From: an uncultured Actinomycetes bacterium | GTDB taxonomy: Bacteria > Actinomycetota > Actinomycetes > Nanopelagicales > Nanopelagicaceae | Assembly (NCBI GenBank): GCA_903893085.1 | Contig: CAITKS010000179.1 | Coordinates: 1 to 15,915, forward strand | Length of the DNA stretch: 15,915 nt | Reading direction: 5' to 3' | Shown: piece after piece, positions 8,209-15,915 of the stretch | Layout of the letters: each line of letters opens with the position of its first letter | Position numbering within the stretch: the stretch's first letter is position 1 | Program-made: the position numbers and the translations under genes | Notes under the pieces: model-generated | The model's input: only the letters and a program-made list of their open reading frames with translations | What the model was told of the DNA's origin: nothing | Databases searched by the model: none

Positions 8209-10107
8209 TTGTCGAAGCAACAAGCCCACCTAAAAGACTTGCCGGTTAAGAAGCGCGAAAATTTGCGTAACGTAGCGATCATTGCCCACGTTGACCATGG
8301 CAAGACCACTCTCGTTGATGCGATGTTGTGGCAGTCCGGTGCTTTTGCCGCGCACAAAAAGCAAGATGAAGGTCAAGACCGCATGATGGATTCAATGGAT
8401 CTAGAACGCGAAAAGGGCATCACAATTCTTGCTAAGAACACCGCTGTAAAGCGCGGGGACACAATCGTAAATATTATTGATACACCAGGCCACGCTGACT
8501 TCGGTGGCGAAGTAGAACGCGGACTAGAAATGGTCGATGGCGTTATTTTGTTGGTTGACGCATCTGAAGGTCCACTTCCACAAACACGTTTCGTATTGCG
8601 TAAAGCGCTCCAGAAGAATTTGCCAGTTATTTTGTTGATCAACAAAGTTGACCGCCCCGATTCACGAATTGCAGAAGTTGTTGACGAGGCTTACGAACTT
8701 TTCCTTGATTTAGATGCAAATGAAGAGCAGATCGACTTCCCAGTTATTTATGCATCAGCTAAAGCTGGTCGCGCATCTCTTACACGTCCTGCAGATGGTG
8801 GAATGCCAGTTGAAGAAAACCTCGATGTTTTATTTGACACAATCTTCTCTGCAATTCCAGCACCGGAATATCACGAAGGTGCACCACTTCAAGCACACGT
8901 TACAAACCTTGACTCATCTCCGTTCCTTGGTCGTTTGGCGCTATGTCGCGTACGCGAAGGTGTTATCCGCAAGGGTCAACAAGTAACTTGGATCAAGACA
9001 GATGGAACTCAAGAGCGTGTAAAAGTTTCTGAACTTTTGATTACTGAAGCGCTAGAACGTGTTCCTGCACTTGAGGCGCACCCAGGTGACATCATCGCCG
9101 TTGCTGGTATTGAAACTATTACGCTCGGTGAAACCCTTGCTGATACGGAAAATCCACACGCACTTCCTTTGATTATTGTTGATGAGCCATCTATTTCGAT
9201 GACAATCGGTATTAATACATCACCACTTGCTGGCAAGAGCGGTACAAAACTTACTGCGCGCCAAGTTAAGGGCCGCCTTGATGCTGAACTAGTAGGTAAC
9301 GTTTCACTTCGTGTTCTAAATACAGAACGTCCTGATACTTGGGAAGTTCAAGGTCGCGGAGAACTCCAGTTGGCAGTACTCGTTGAAATCATGAAGCGCG
9401 AAGGTTTTGAATTAACAGTTGGAAAGCCACAAGTAGTTATTAAGAAAATTGATGGCAAAGTTCATGAACCGATGGAGCGTTTAACAATTGATGCACCAGA
9501 AGAATATTTAGGTGTTCTAACTCAGTTGATGGCGCTACGTAAAGGTCGCATGGAACAAATGGTTAACCACGGCACTGGTTGGATCCGCCTTGATTACCGA
9601 GTTCCATCACGTGGCTTGATTGGTTTCCGTACCGAATTCTTAACTGAAACTCGCGGAACCGGTTTGCTCCACCACGTATTCGATGGTTACGAAGCATGGC
9701 ACGGTGATATCCGTACTCGCGGAACCGGTTCCCTTGTTTCAGATCGCATGGGAACAGTTACTTCATACGCGCTTTACGGAACGCAAGATCGCGGAAGCAT
9801 CTTCGTTGAACCAGGTGATGAAGTTTACGAAGGTATGGTCATTGGTGAGAATTCACGTTCTGAAGATATGGACGTTAACTGTGTGCGCGAAAAGAAGTTA
9901 ACAAATATGCGCGCATCCGGAACAGATGAATCAGAACGTTTGATTCCACCTAAGAAGTTAAATATGGAAGGTGCTCTCGAATTCTGTCGCGAAGACGAAT
10001 GCGTTGAAGTAACTCCAGCGGTTGTTCGTATCCGCAAGGTAACCCTTAACGGTGATGAGCGCGCTCGTGCGACTTCTCGCGCCAAGAAGGCTAACCAAAC
10101 TTCATAG
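8209..10107 (+). CDS. typA: Ribosome-associated translational GTPase TypA/BipA
   Basis: Translation-factor GTPase related to EF-G that binds the ribosome and supports ribosome assembly and stress growth. From TTG 8209 it has 632 residues. GTPase motifs are AHVDHGKTT (26-34), REKGITI, DTPGHADF, NKVD and SAKAG, followed by domain II (beta barrel), EF-G-like domains III and V, and the BipA-specific C-terminal domain (VPSRGLIGFRTEFL, GTQDRGSIFVEPGD, NMRASGTDESERL). There is no ATG near the family N-terminus. In-frame TTG codons at 8167, 8209 and 8239 are possible starts. 8209 has GAAAG 8 nt upstream and lies 5 nt after the leader ORF stop. 8239 would give a length of 622 and the most family-like N-terminus (PVKKRENLRNVAI). 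The region beyond 8239 is certain. Confidence 0.95.
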   Translation: MSKQQAHLKDLPVKKRENLRNVAIIAHVDHGKTTLVDAMLWQSGAFAAHKKQDEGQDRMMDSMDLEREKGITILAKNTAVKRGDTIVNIIDTPGHADFGGEVERGLEMVDGVILLVDASEGPLPQTRFVLRKALQKNLPVILLINKVDRPDSRIAEVVDEAYELFLDLDANEEQIDFPVIYASAKAGRASLTRPADGGMPVEENLDVLFDTIFSAIPAPEYHEGAPLQAHVTNLDSSPFLGRLALCRVREGVIRKGQQVTWIKTDGTQERVKVSELLITEALERVPALEAHPGDIIAVAGIETITLGETLADTENPHALPLIIVDEPSISMTIGINTSPLAGKSGTKLTARQVKGRLDAELVGNVSLRVLNTERPDTWEVQGRGELQLAVLVEIMKREGFELTVGKPQVVIKKIDGKVHEPMERLTIDAPEEYLGVLTQLMALRKGRMEQMVNHGTGWIRLDYRVPSRGLIGFRTEFLTETRGTGLLHHVFDGYEAWHGDIRTRGTGSLVSDRMGTVTSYALYGTQDRGSIFVEPGDEVYEGMVIGENSRSEDMDVNCVREKKLTNMRASGTDESERLIPPKKLNMEGALEFCREDECVEVTPAVVRIRKVTLNGDERARATSRAKKANQTS

Positions 10108-10136
10108 TTCACTTTTTTGCCGTTAACTCTTCGGCT

Positions 10137-10142
10137 TAAAAT
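10137..10142 (+). promoter_or_regulatory. Candidate -10 box for leaderless adnA-adnB transcript
   Basis: TAAAAT followed by seven bases (GGAATAA) and the adnA ATG at 10150, the same geometry as at ispH. A GGA trinucleotide 4 nt before the ATG is a weak alternative ribosome site. The box lies in the 42-nt gap between typA and adnA, so adnAB may have its own promoter despite sharing orientation with typA. Confidence 0.5.
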
Positions 10143-10149
10143 GGAATAA

Positions 10150-13100
10150 ATGTCAGTTGTGTGGGGTTCAATACCTCATATGACGACTCCTTCCATCAAG
10201 CTAACGCGCAGCCCGCTTGCGCCTGGACCGATGGAATTAGATTCGCAACAATCGCAGGCAGTTTCCCATCGCGGTTCACCTCTGTTAATTGCAGGCGGAC
10301 CTGGCACCGGAAAAACTAGCGTCTTAATTGCTGCGGCCTTATCGCGAATAAATGCGGGCCAAGATCCTGATTCAATTTTATTACTAACTTATGGCCGCCA
10401 ACGCGCATCCGAACTTCGCGATGCGATTGCACTTCGCACAACTTCGACGATGAACGAACCACTTGCGCGAACATTTCACTCACTCGCATATTCAATCTTG
10501 AAGATGAACTCTGGCGATTCTTATCACGAACCAATTTTGTTATCTGGCCCCGAACAAGAAAATTTTATTGAACAGCTGCTACAAGGTGATGTCGAAGATG
10601 GTTATCGCCAGTGGCCTGAAGATCTGCATGATGGTGAGGATAAGAAAGGCAATCCACTTTTAACTCAAGGATTTATCCGCGAACTTCGCGATTTAATAAT
10701 GCGCGCCAACGAACGAGGTATTTCACCTGATGAATTGGCGCAACGTGGCAAAAACGTTGGCGAAAAATATTGGGCACCCGCTGCAGATTTTTGGAAACGT
10801 TACAAACAAGTCATGGCAATCCGTGAAGATGCTGCCGGCGATGCCAAGATGCGAATCGATCCATCCGAACTTATTAGCGTGACTATTGCTCACCTTTTAG
10901 CAAATGAACCTTTGCGCGCGCAGTTACAGGCCCGCTTTAAAACCATTTTGGTTGACGAATATCAAGAAAGCGATCCAGCACAACGCGCGCTGCTTGCACT
11001 GCTTACTGGCAGCGATTTAGTAATTGCCTACGATGCGGATTCTGCTGTTGGTCGTTTCCGTGGTGCTGATCCAGATGGCTTAAAAGGTGAAGTGGAAAAG
11101 CATCTTGCGCAGGGTGCAACTCAAATTCTGTTATCCAATTCTTATCGCAGCCGTCCAGAAATTTTCGAAATCGGCCGCGCTGTGGTCTCACAATTTAGAG
11201 CACCTTCATCTGCGCGCCAACGCATCTGCACATATGCTGAAAAACCAGTGCTGGATAACCCTTTTTCGGTAGCCCGACTGCGTTCTCAATCTGAAGAAGC
11301 GCAATACATCGCCTACCACTTTAAGCGCGCACATTTAATGCATGCCATTCCATATTCGCAGATGGCGGTAATTCTTCGTACCGCAGGCACTCAAGCCAGT
11401 GCGCTGCGCCGGGCATTTGCTCAAGTATCGATTCCTGTCGCCGGAGATCTTGAAGCCTTATCAAATAATCCAGCGATTGCGCCATTTTTATTATTGGCAG
11501 GAGTCGCAACTGGTGATCAACCGCTAAACCTTGATACCTGCGAACGGTTATTGATCTCCGAATTCGGTGGCGCAGATGCCATTTCACTTCGCCGGATACG
11601 CACCGCTTTACTTGCAGCTCGCAGCGATGAAACTGATTTGCGTGGTGGCACTCAACTCTTAATCGATGCTATTGATAAAGGTGACATCCCAATCGAAGAT
11701 AGCGCCGCACTGACCAGGGTTCACGAACTTCTTACTCACGCGCGTAAATCACTTCACAAGAAAGGTGTGCGAGCTGAAGATTTACTCTGGGCGATTTGGG
11801 ATAACTCAAAATCAAGTGACAATGAAAAGTTAAGCACCGCCTGGCGCAATATCGCACTACGCGGTGGCAACCGAGGTGCAGGCGCCGATCGTGATTTGGA
11901 TGCGATGATTCAACTCTTTGATTCCGCCCAACGTTTTACGGAACGCTTTCCATATTCAAAACCTTCTGCATTTTTGGATGAGATCGCGCGCGAATCAATT
12001 GTTGGCGATCTGATTACTTCACAAGGTGTTCGCCCGGATGTTGTTGAAATTCTTACCGTGCATTCGGCAAAAGGTCGCCAATGGGAACTAGTTGCTGTTG
12101 CTGGCCTACAAGAAGGTGTATGGCCAAACTTGCGCCAACGTAGTTCTCTGTTGGGCAGTGAACGACTCGTAGAACGCGAACGTCACGGTGATCTGGCGCG
12201 CATTGAACTAGATGTAATTGCGGCCAGCGCATTGGCTGAGGATGAGCGCCGCCTGCTTCATGTCGCTATAACCCGCGCCCGCCAAGGTTTAATCGTCACC
12301 GCCGTACAACGCGAAGATGACGAACCTTCTGCTTACTTCGAAGAACTTGACACAAATTCTGGTGTTGAAGAACCCATCATCACTGAAGTGCCAAGGCCAC
12401 TAACAACGTCGGCGCTGGTTGCGACTTTGCGCCAGAATTTAACTGGCTCTCATGCGGATACGTCTGCTGGAATTCTAAAAACTTTAGCGCAATCTCAGAT
12501 TCATTCTGCAGATCCAGCAAACTGGACAGGCGCACTTGCAATCTCTTCGACCGAAAGTGTCGTTGGCTCCGATCAGAGCGTTCCGGTTTCCCCAAGTGGC
12601 GCCGAATCATTTACTGAATGTGGCGTTAAATGGTTCTTAGAAAAAAATGGTGGAACCAACGGAGATTCATCTGCACAAATACTGGGATCGGCAATCCACG
12701 AGTTTGCCCGTATTAAAGTTGAAGAACCCGGAATATCAGATGTTGATTTAATCGCTAAATTACAATCTGCTTGGTCACTGATCGATCCAACTGATGGCTG
12801 GGTCAGCACATCTTCGCTAAAGCGCGCAGTAAAAATGCTGGAAAGATTTGCGCGCTATCACGCAGCAACAACGCGCGATGTAGTCGGAGCCGAACTCAGC
12901 TTCACGATCCAAGTTGGGCGCGCTCAAATCCGCGGTAACGTAGATCGCATTGAAGTTGATTCTGACGGAAATTACTATGTAATTGACTTTAAAACCGGCA
13001 AGAACATCATCACCAAAAATGAGGCAATCGAGAATTTACAACTTGCCTGCTATCAACTTGCGGTGGCACTGGATGGTTTTGAAGAAAAGTTAAAGGGCGA

Positions 13101-13326
13101 CAAATCAACGGGCGCCGAACTTGTTTATCTCGCTAAAGATTCAGTTAAAGTCACAACTCGGCAACAGTTTGTAATTAATGAAGCAGAAGTTAAAGCCAAG
13201 ATTGAAGAAATTGCCAAAGGTATGGGAGCCGCGACCTTCCAAGCAACAATCAATGAAATGTGCGAAAAATGCGTTGTAAAAGCCAGCTGCCCTATCCAAA
13301 ATGAAGGTCGGGCGGTGATCGAATGA
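10150..13326 (+). CDS. adnA: AdnA subunit of the AdnAB helicase-nuclease
   Basis: One of the two motor-nuclease subunits of AdnAB, the actinobacterial enzyme that resects double-strand DNA ends. The product is 1058 residues, matching mycobacterial AdnA. A UvrD-like SF1A motor comes first: Q-motif-like region near 31-37, Walker A GGPGTGKT (49-56, K55), motif II DEYQES (269-274), a degenerate motif III YDADSAVGRFRGA (294-306), motif IV NSYRSRPE, motif V TVHSAKGRQWE (636-646) and motif VI VAITRAR (705-711). The C-terminal RecB-like nuclease shows G929-x-x-D932-R933, D946-F-K948-T-G and Q964-x3-Y968. Four cysteines (C824, C1038, C1041, C1047) fit an AddB-type Fe-S staple. I chose ATG 10150, with its TAAAAT-N7 context, over ATG 10180. 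Its stop overlaps adnB (ATGA). The A versus B assignment rests on gene order and motif degeneracy. Confidence 0.93.
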   Translation: MSVVWGSIPHMTTPSIKLTRSPLAPGPMELDSQQSQAVSHRGSPLLIAGGPGTGKTSVLIAAALSRINAGQDPDSILLLTYGRQRASELRDAIALRTTSTMNEPLARTFHSLAYSILKMNSGDSYHEPILLSGPEQENFIEQLLQGDVEDGYRQWPEDLHDGEDKKGNPLLTQGFIRELRDLIMRANERGISPDELAQRGKNVGEKYWAPAADFWKRYKQVMAIREDAAGDAKMRIDPSELISVTIAHLLANEPLRAQLQARFKTILVDEYQESDPAQRALLALLTGSDLVIAYDADSAVGRFRGADPDGLKGEVEKHLAQGATQILLSNSYRSRPEIFEIGRAVVSQFRAPSSARQRICTYAEKPVLDNPFSVARLRSQSEEAQYIAYHFKRAHLMHAIPYSQMAVILRTAGTQASALRRAFAQVSIPVAGDLEALSNNPAIAPFLLLAGVATGDQPLNLDTCERLLISEFGGADAISLRRIRTALLAARSDETDLRGGTQLLIDAIDKGDIPIEDSAALTRVHELLTHARKSLHKKGVRAEDLLWAIWDNSKSSDNEKLSTAWRNIALRGGNRGAGADRDLDAMIQLFDSAQRFTERFPYSKPSAFLDEIARESIVGDLITSQGVRPDVVEILTVHSAKGRQWELVAVAGLQEGVWPNLRQRSSLLGSERLVERERHGDLARIELDVIAASALAEDERRLLHVAITRARQGLIVTAVQREDDEPSAYFEELDTNSGVEEPIITEVPRPLTTSALVATLRQNLTGSHADTSAGILKTLAQSQIHSADPANWTGALAISSTESVVGSDQSVPVSPSGAESFTECGVKWFLEKNGGTNGDSSAQILGSAIHEFARIKVEEPGISDVDLIAKLQSAWSLIDPTDGWVSTSSLKRAVKMLERFARYHAATTRDVVGAELSFTIQVGRAQIRGNVDRIEVDSDGNYYVIDFKTGKNIITKNEAIENLQLACYQLAVALDGFEEKLKGDKSTGAELVYLAKDSVKVTTRQQFVINEAEVKAKIEEIAKGMGAATFQATINEMCEKCVVKASCPIQNEGRAVIE

Positions 13327-15915
13327 CCGAGAAATATTCACCGCAAGAAATCGCCGCAGCCCTTGCAAAAGTTGGCGCAAAGGTCTTTGAACCAACTGCC
13401 GAACAAAGTGCAATCATTTCGATCGCTACCAATCCACTGGAACCTGCCGTAGTTATTGCAGGTGCTGGATCAGGTAAGACCGAAACGATGGCGGCGCGAG
13501 TTATCTATCTCGTTGCAAATGGCTATGCCCGCCCCGATCAGATTTTGGGACTTACCTTCACGCGCAAAGCAGCCGGAGAGCTTGCTATCCGTATTCGTAC
13601 TCGTTTGCGTCAATTGCGTTCGGCAAATCTAATTCCAGCAGATACGCCACTAGAAGTATCTGTTACTACTTATCATTCTTACGCCGCACGTTTGCTTTCG
13701 GAACACTCAATACGTTTTGGAATAGATGCTGATATAGCACCGATGGGTGATGCCGCAATGTGGCAATTAGCAAATGATGTTGTCCGCAATTGGGATGATG
13801 CGACATATACCAACGAATCCGCAGTCAGCACTGTCGTCGATGATTTGCTAGGCCTAACTAAATTGATGCTCGAACATCAAGTAAAACCTGATGCAATCGA
13901 GGCCGCTGATCTCGCGGTGTTGCAAGAACTCTCAACTATGTCTGGTGATCTAAATGATCACGTCCGTAAAGTAGATCGCGCACTCAACCAACGTATTGGC
14001 TTGCTACCAATGGTTGAAAGATTCATCGAACGACGTCAACAATCTGGGCAACTTTCATTTGATGATCAGATGTCACTTGCTGCAGATATTGCGACGAATT
14101 TTGCCGATGTTGGCGAACTAGAACGCGCCAAATATTCGGTTGTCTTACTTGATGAATATCAAGATACTTCGCAATCACAAGTTCGTATGCTGTCATCGCT
14201 ATTTGGCGGCGGACATCCCGTGATGGCGGTCGGTGACCCATGCCAGGCTATTTACACATGGCGCGGAGCCTCTGCCGGCACGATTAACTCATTTAGCCGC
14301 TATTTCCCGAAGGTTGCTGGGCAAACAGGGGCAGAGCGATATTCATTGCTCACTACTTTTCGAAACGATAAAGCAATCCTGGAACTTGCAAACGTTGTCT
14401 CTGAACAAATCCGCGTTGAAAGTGGCGCAGATGTTCCACCGCTTACCCCTCGAAAAGGTGCGGGTGACGGCAATTTAAGTTGCGGTGTATTTGAGACAAT
14501 TGATGCTGAAGCACAAGCGATCGCAGATTATTTCGCGCCACTTTGGTTTGATAAAAAACGTTTGGTGCAGAGCCCCGTGAAGCGAACAACTTTCGCAGTT
14601 CTGGTCCGCAAGCGTTCGCAGATTGCAGCGATTGAAAGTGCGCTTCGTTCTGCCGGAATGCCCGTTGATGTTATTGGTTTAGGTGGCCTGATCCATGTTC
14701 CAGAAGTTGCGGACACTGTTTCGATGCTAAAAATCATCGCTGATCCGGATGCAGGAGCTTCTATGATGCGCCATCTGACGGGGCCACGAATTAATTTAGG
14801 TGCAAAAGATTTAGCGGCACTGGGTGCTTATTCACGCAATCGCGCTAAAGGTTCGCGCGAAGAAAGTAAGTCACTAATCAAGAAAATTGCTGCAGGAAAT
14901 CCAGATCGCGCCGAAGCCGATGATCAATTCCTGGGATCGCTAATCGATACCGTAGACGAGATTGAAAAAGCAGATCGCCGTACTTTTACCGAAACCGGCT
15001 ACAACCGCATAGTTCGCTTTGCATCTGATCTGCGACGTATTCGCTCGCGTGCCGGTGGCACTATTACAGATTTAATAAATGAAATCGAAAGATACTTACA
15101 CCTCGAAGAAGAAGTAATGTTGCGCGATGGCACCGGTTCTGGTCGTCGCCATATTGATCGATTTGCAGATGAAGCAGGAAAGTTTGCACGCAGTGGCGGA
15201 ACTCTGGCGTCATTCTTACAGTGGCTAGATATCACCGGTGAGGAAGAAGGAGGCCTGAAATCGGCTGCTCCTGAGGTCCGCAGCGATGTTGTCCAGATTC
15301 TTACCGTCCATATGTCAAAGGGCGCCGAATGGGATGTTGTCGCAGTTCCTGGTTTGGCCGAAGGAACTTTTCCCGGTATCAATAAATCAGATCCGGATAA
15401 TTGGATCACAAATGAAAGACATATTCCCTTTGCCTTACGTGGTGACAGCGCCGAACTTCCAGTCTTCTCATTTAACGGTGCGACTAAGAATTCAGAAGCC
15501 AAGAAAGCGATCGAGGATTACGGCAAAGTCTGCAACGCTACAAAAATTCGCGAGGAGATACGTTTGGGCTATGTGGCATTTACTCGCGCCCGCACACATT
15601 TGCTTGTCACAACATCATGGTGGCGCGATGGTGCACTAAAAGTAGAGCCATCATCTATTTTCAACCAAGTTGCAGCGGTCGCCGAAAAATCAGGAACAAT
15701 TCTAAATTACGCAACCAAACCTGAAGATGGAGATAAAAATCCTAAACTTGAAAACCCAGCTACTGGTATCTGGCCACGTGATCCGCTCGGAAATAAACGT
15801 GCAGAATTTGAATCAAAGATTGCCCTTGTAAATAGCGCAAAGCCAATTGATTTAGAGAAATTTGCTTCAACTGATCTTGAAGTTATTTCCTGGGCGCAAG
15901 ATGCCAAGGCGCTAA
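13323..15915 (+). CDS. adnB: AdnB subunit of the AdnAB helicase-nuclease, C-terminus cut by window edge
   Basis: The partner subunit and, in mycobacteria, the dominant translocation motor of AdnAB. The window holds 864 residues of an expected roughly 1100, so the C-terminal RecB-like nuclease and Fe-S region lie outside. All SF1A motifs are canonical: Q motif FEPTAEQ (22-28), Walker A AGAGSGKT (46-53, K52), motif Ia LTFTRKAAGEL, motif II DEYQDT (277-282), motif III GDPCQAIYTWRGA (304-316), motif IV TTFRN (344-348), motif V TVHMSKGAEWD (661-671) and motif VI VAFTRAR (751-757). The ATG overlaps the adnA stop as ATGA, implying coupled translation and balanced subunits. The frame is open to the window end. 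Confidence 0.93.
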   Translation, partial: MTEKYSPQEIAAALAKVGAKVFEPTAEQSAIISIATNPLEPAVVIAGAGSGKTETMAARVIYLVANGYARPDQILGLTFTRKAAGELAIRIRTRLRQLRSANLIPADTPLEVSVTTYHSYAARLLSEHSIRFGIDADIAPMGDAAMWQLANDVVRNWDDATYTNESAVSTVVDDLLGLTKLMLEHQVKPDAIEAADLAVLQELSTMSGDLNDHVRKVDRALNQRIGLLPMVERFIERRQQSGQLSFDDQMSLAADIATNFADVGELERAKYSVVLLDEYQDTSQSQVRMLSSLFGGGHPVMAVGDPCQAIYTWRGASAGTINSFSRYFPKVAGQTGAERYSLLTTFRNDKAILELANVVSEQIRVESGADVPPLTPRKGAGDGNLSCGVFETIDAEAQAIADYFAPLWFDKKRLVQSPVKRTTFAVLVRKRSQIAAIESALRSAGMPVDVIGLGGLIHVPEVADTVSMLKIIADPDAGASMMRHLTGPRINLGAKDLAALGAYSRNRAKGSREESKSLIKKIAAGNPDRAEADDQFLGSLIDTVDEIEKADRRTFTETGYNRIVRFASDLRRIRSRAGGTITDLINEIERYLHLEEEVMLRDGTGSGRRHIDRFADEAGKFARSGGTLASFLQWLDITGEEEGGLKSAAPEVRSDVVQILTVHMSKGAEWDVVAVPGLAEGTFPGINKSDPDNWITNERHIPFALRGDSAELPVFSFNGATKNSEAKKAIEDYGKVCNATKIREEIRLGYVAFTRARTHLLVTTSWWRDGALKVEPSSIFNQVAAVAEKSGTILNYATKPEDGDKNPKLENPATGIWPRDPLGNKRAEFESKIALVNSAKPIDLEKFASTDLEVISWAQDAKAL

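Noticed and set aside
10119..10135. GCCG...CGGC hairpin after typA as an intrinsic terminator
   Set aside because: The stem is only 4 bp, and the T-run precedes rather than follows it on the plus strand; on the minus strand the following run is A. It does not fit a Rho-independent terminator.
10180..10182. adnA start at ATG 10180
   Set aside because: It has no Shine-Dalgarno and no -10 box at leaderless spacing, whereas ATG 10150 has TAAAAT 7 nt upstream. It remains possible on homology grounds.
14999..15502. 167-codon minus-strand open frame
   Set aside because: It is antisense to the AdnB motor domain and has no recognisable protein features.

Overview
The window looks like a chromosomal housekeeping region of a streamlined, moderate-GC actinobacterium. 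The best guess is a freshwater acI-type lineage (Nanopelagicales, for example Planktophila or Nanopelagicus). The evidence is the gene content: a paired adnA-adnB recombination motor-nuclease and a DUF6542-type membrane protein, both actinobacterial hallmarks, and the order fumarase - xseB - xseA - ispH - DUF6542 - ychF, which as I recall is broadly shared with Mycobacterium and Streptomyces. Base composition is far below that of those high-GC relatives, and gene packing is extreme. The genus-level placement is inference.

Layout. Minus-strand operon 1 (1-2907) reads xseA, xseB, then a class I fumarase that runs off the left edge. Diverging from it, 26 bp away, is ispH (plus). A second minus-strand unit (about 5468 down to 3889) is rmuC followed by the four-helix DUF6542-type protein, and it meets ispH tail to tail with a 1-nt gap. 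ychF diverges from rmuC and meets a minus-strand class III aminotransferase (6594-7946) with no bases between the two stop codons. A 262-bp divergent intergenic region then separates the aminotransferase from typA. It holds two candidate promoters and a candidate leaderless 28-codon upstream ORF ending 5 nt before the likely typA start. Finally adnA and adnB overlap by ATGA, and adnB runs off the right edge.

Function. Three units concern DNA repair or recombination: exonuclease VII (XseA/XseB), RmuC, and the AdnAB end-resection motor-nuclease. ychF and typA encode ribosome-associated GTPase-family factors. ispH makes isoprenoid precursors, fumarase works in the TCA cycle, and the aminotransferase handles an amine or omega-amino-acid substrate.

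Regulatory architecture. Several genes show a TANNNT -10 hexamer placed 6-9 nt before the start codon with no Shine-Dalgarno sequence, which is the signature of leaderless actinobacterial transcripts. Genes inside operons are joined by overlapping or near-touching stop/start codons. I saw no mobile element, CRISPR array, tRNA, rRNA or phage gene. No wholly new multi-gene system is evident. The least-explained items are the candidate typA leader ORF, the back-to-back leaderless promoters, the degenerate AdnA motif III and the uncharacterised DUF6542-type protein.
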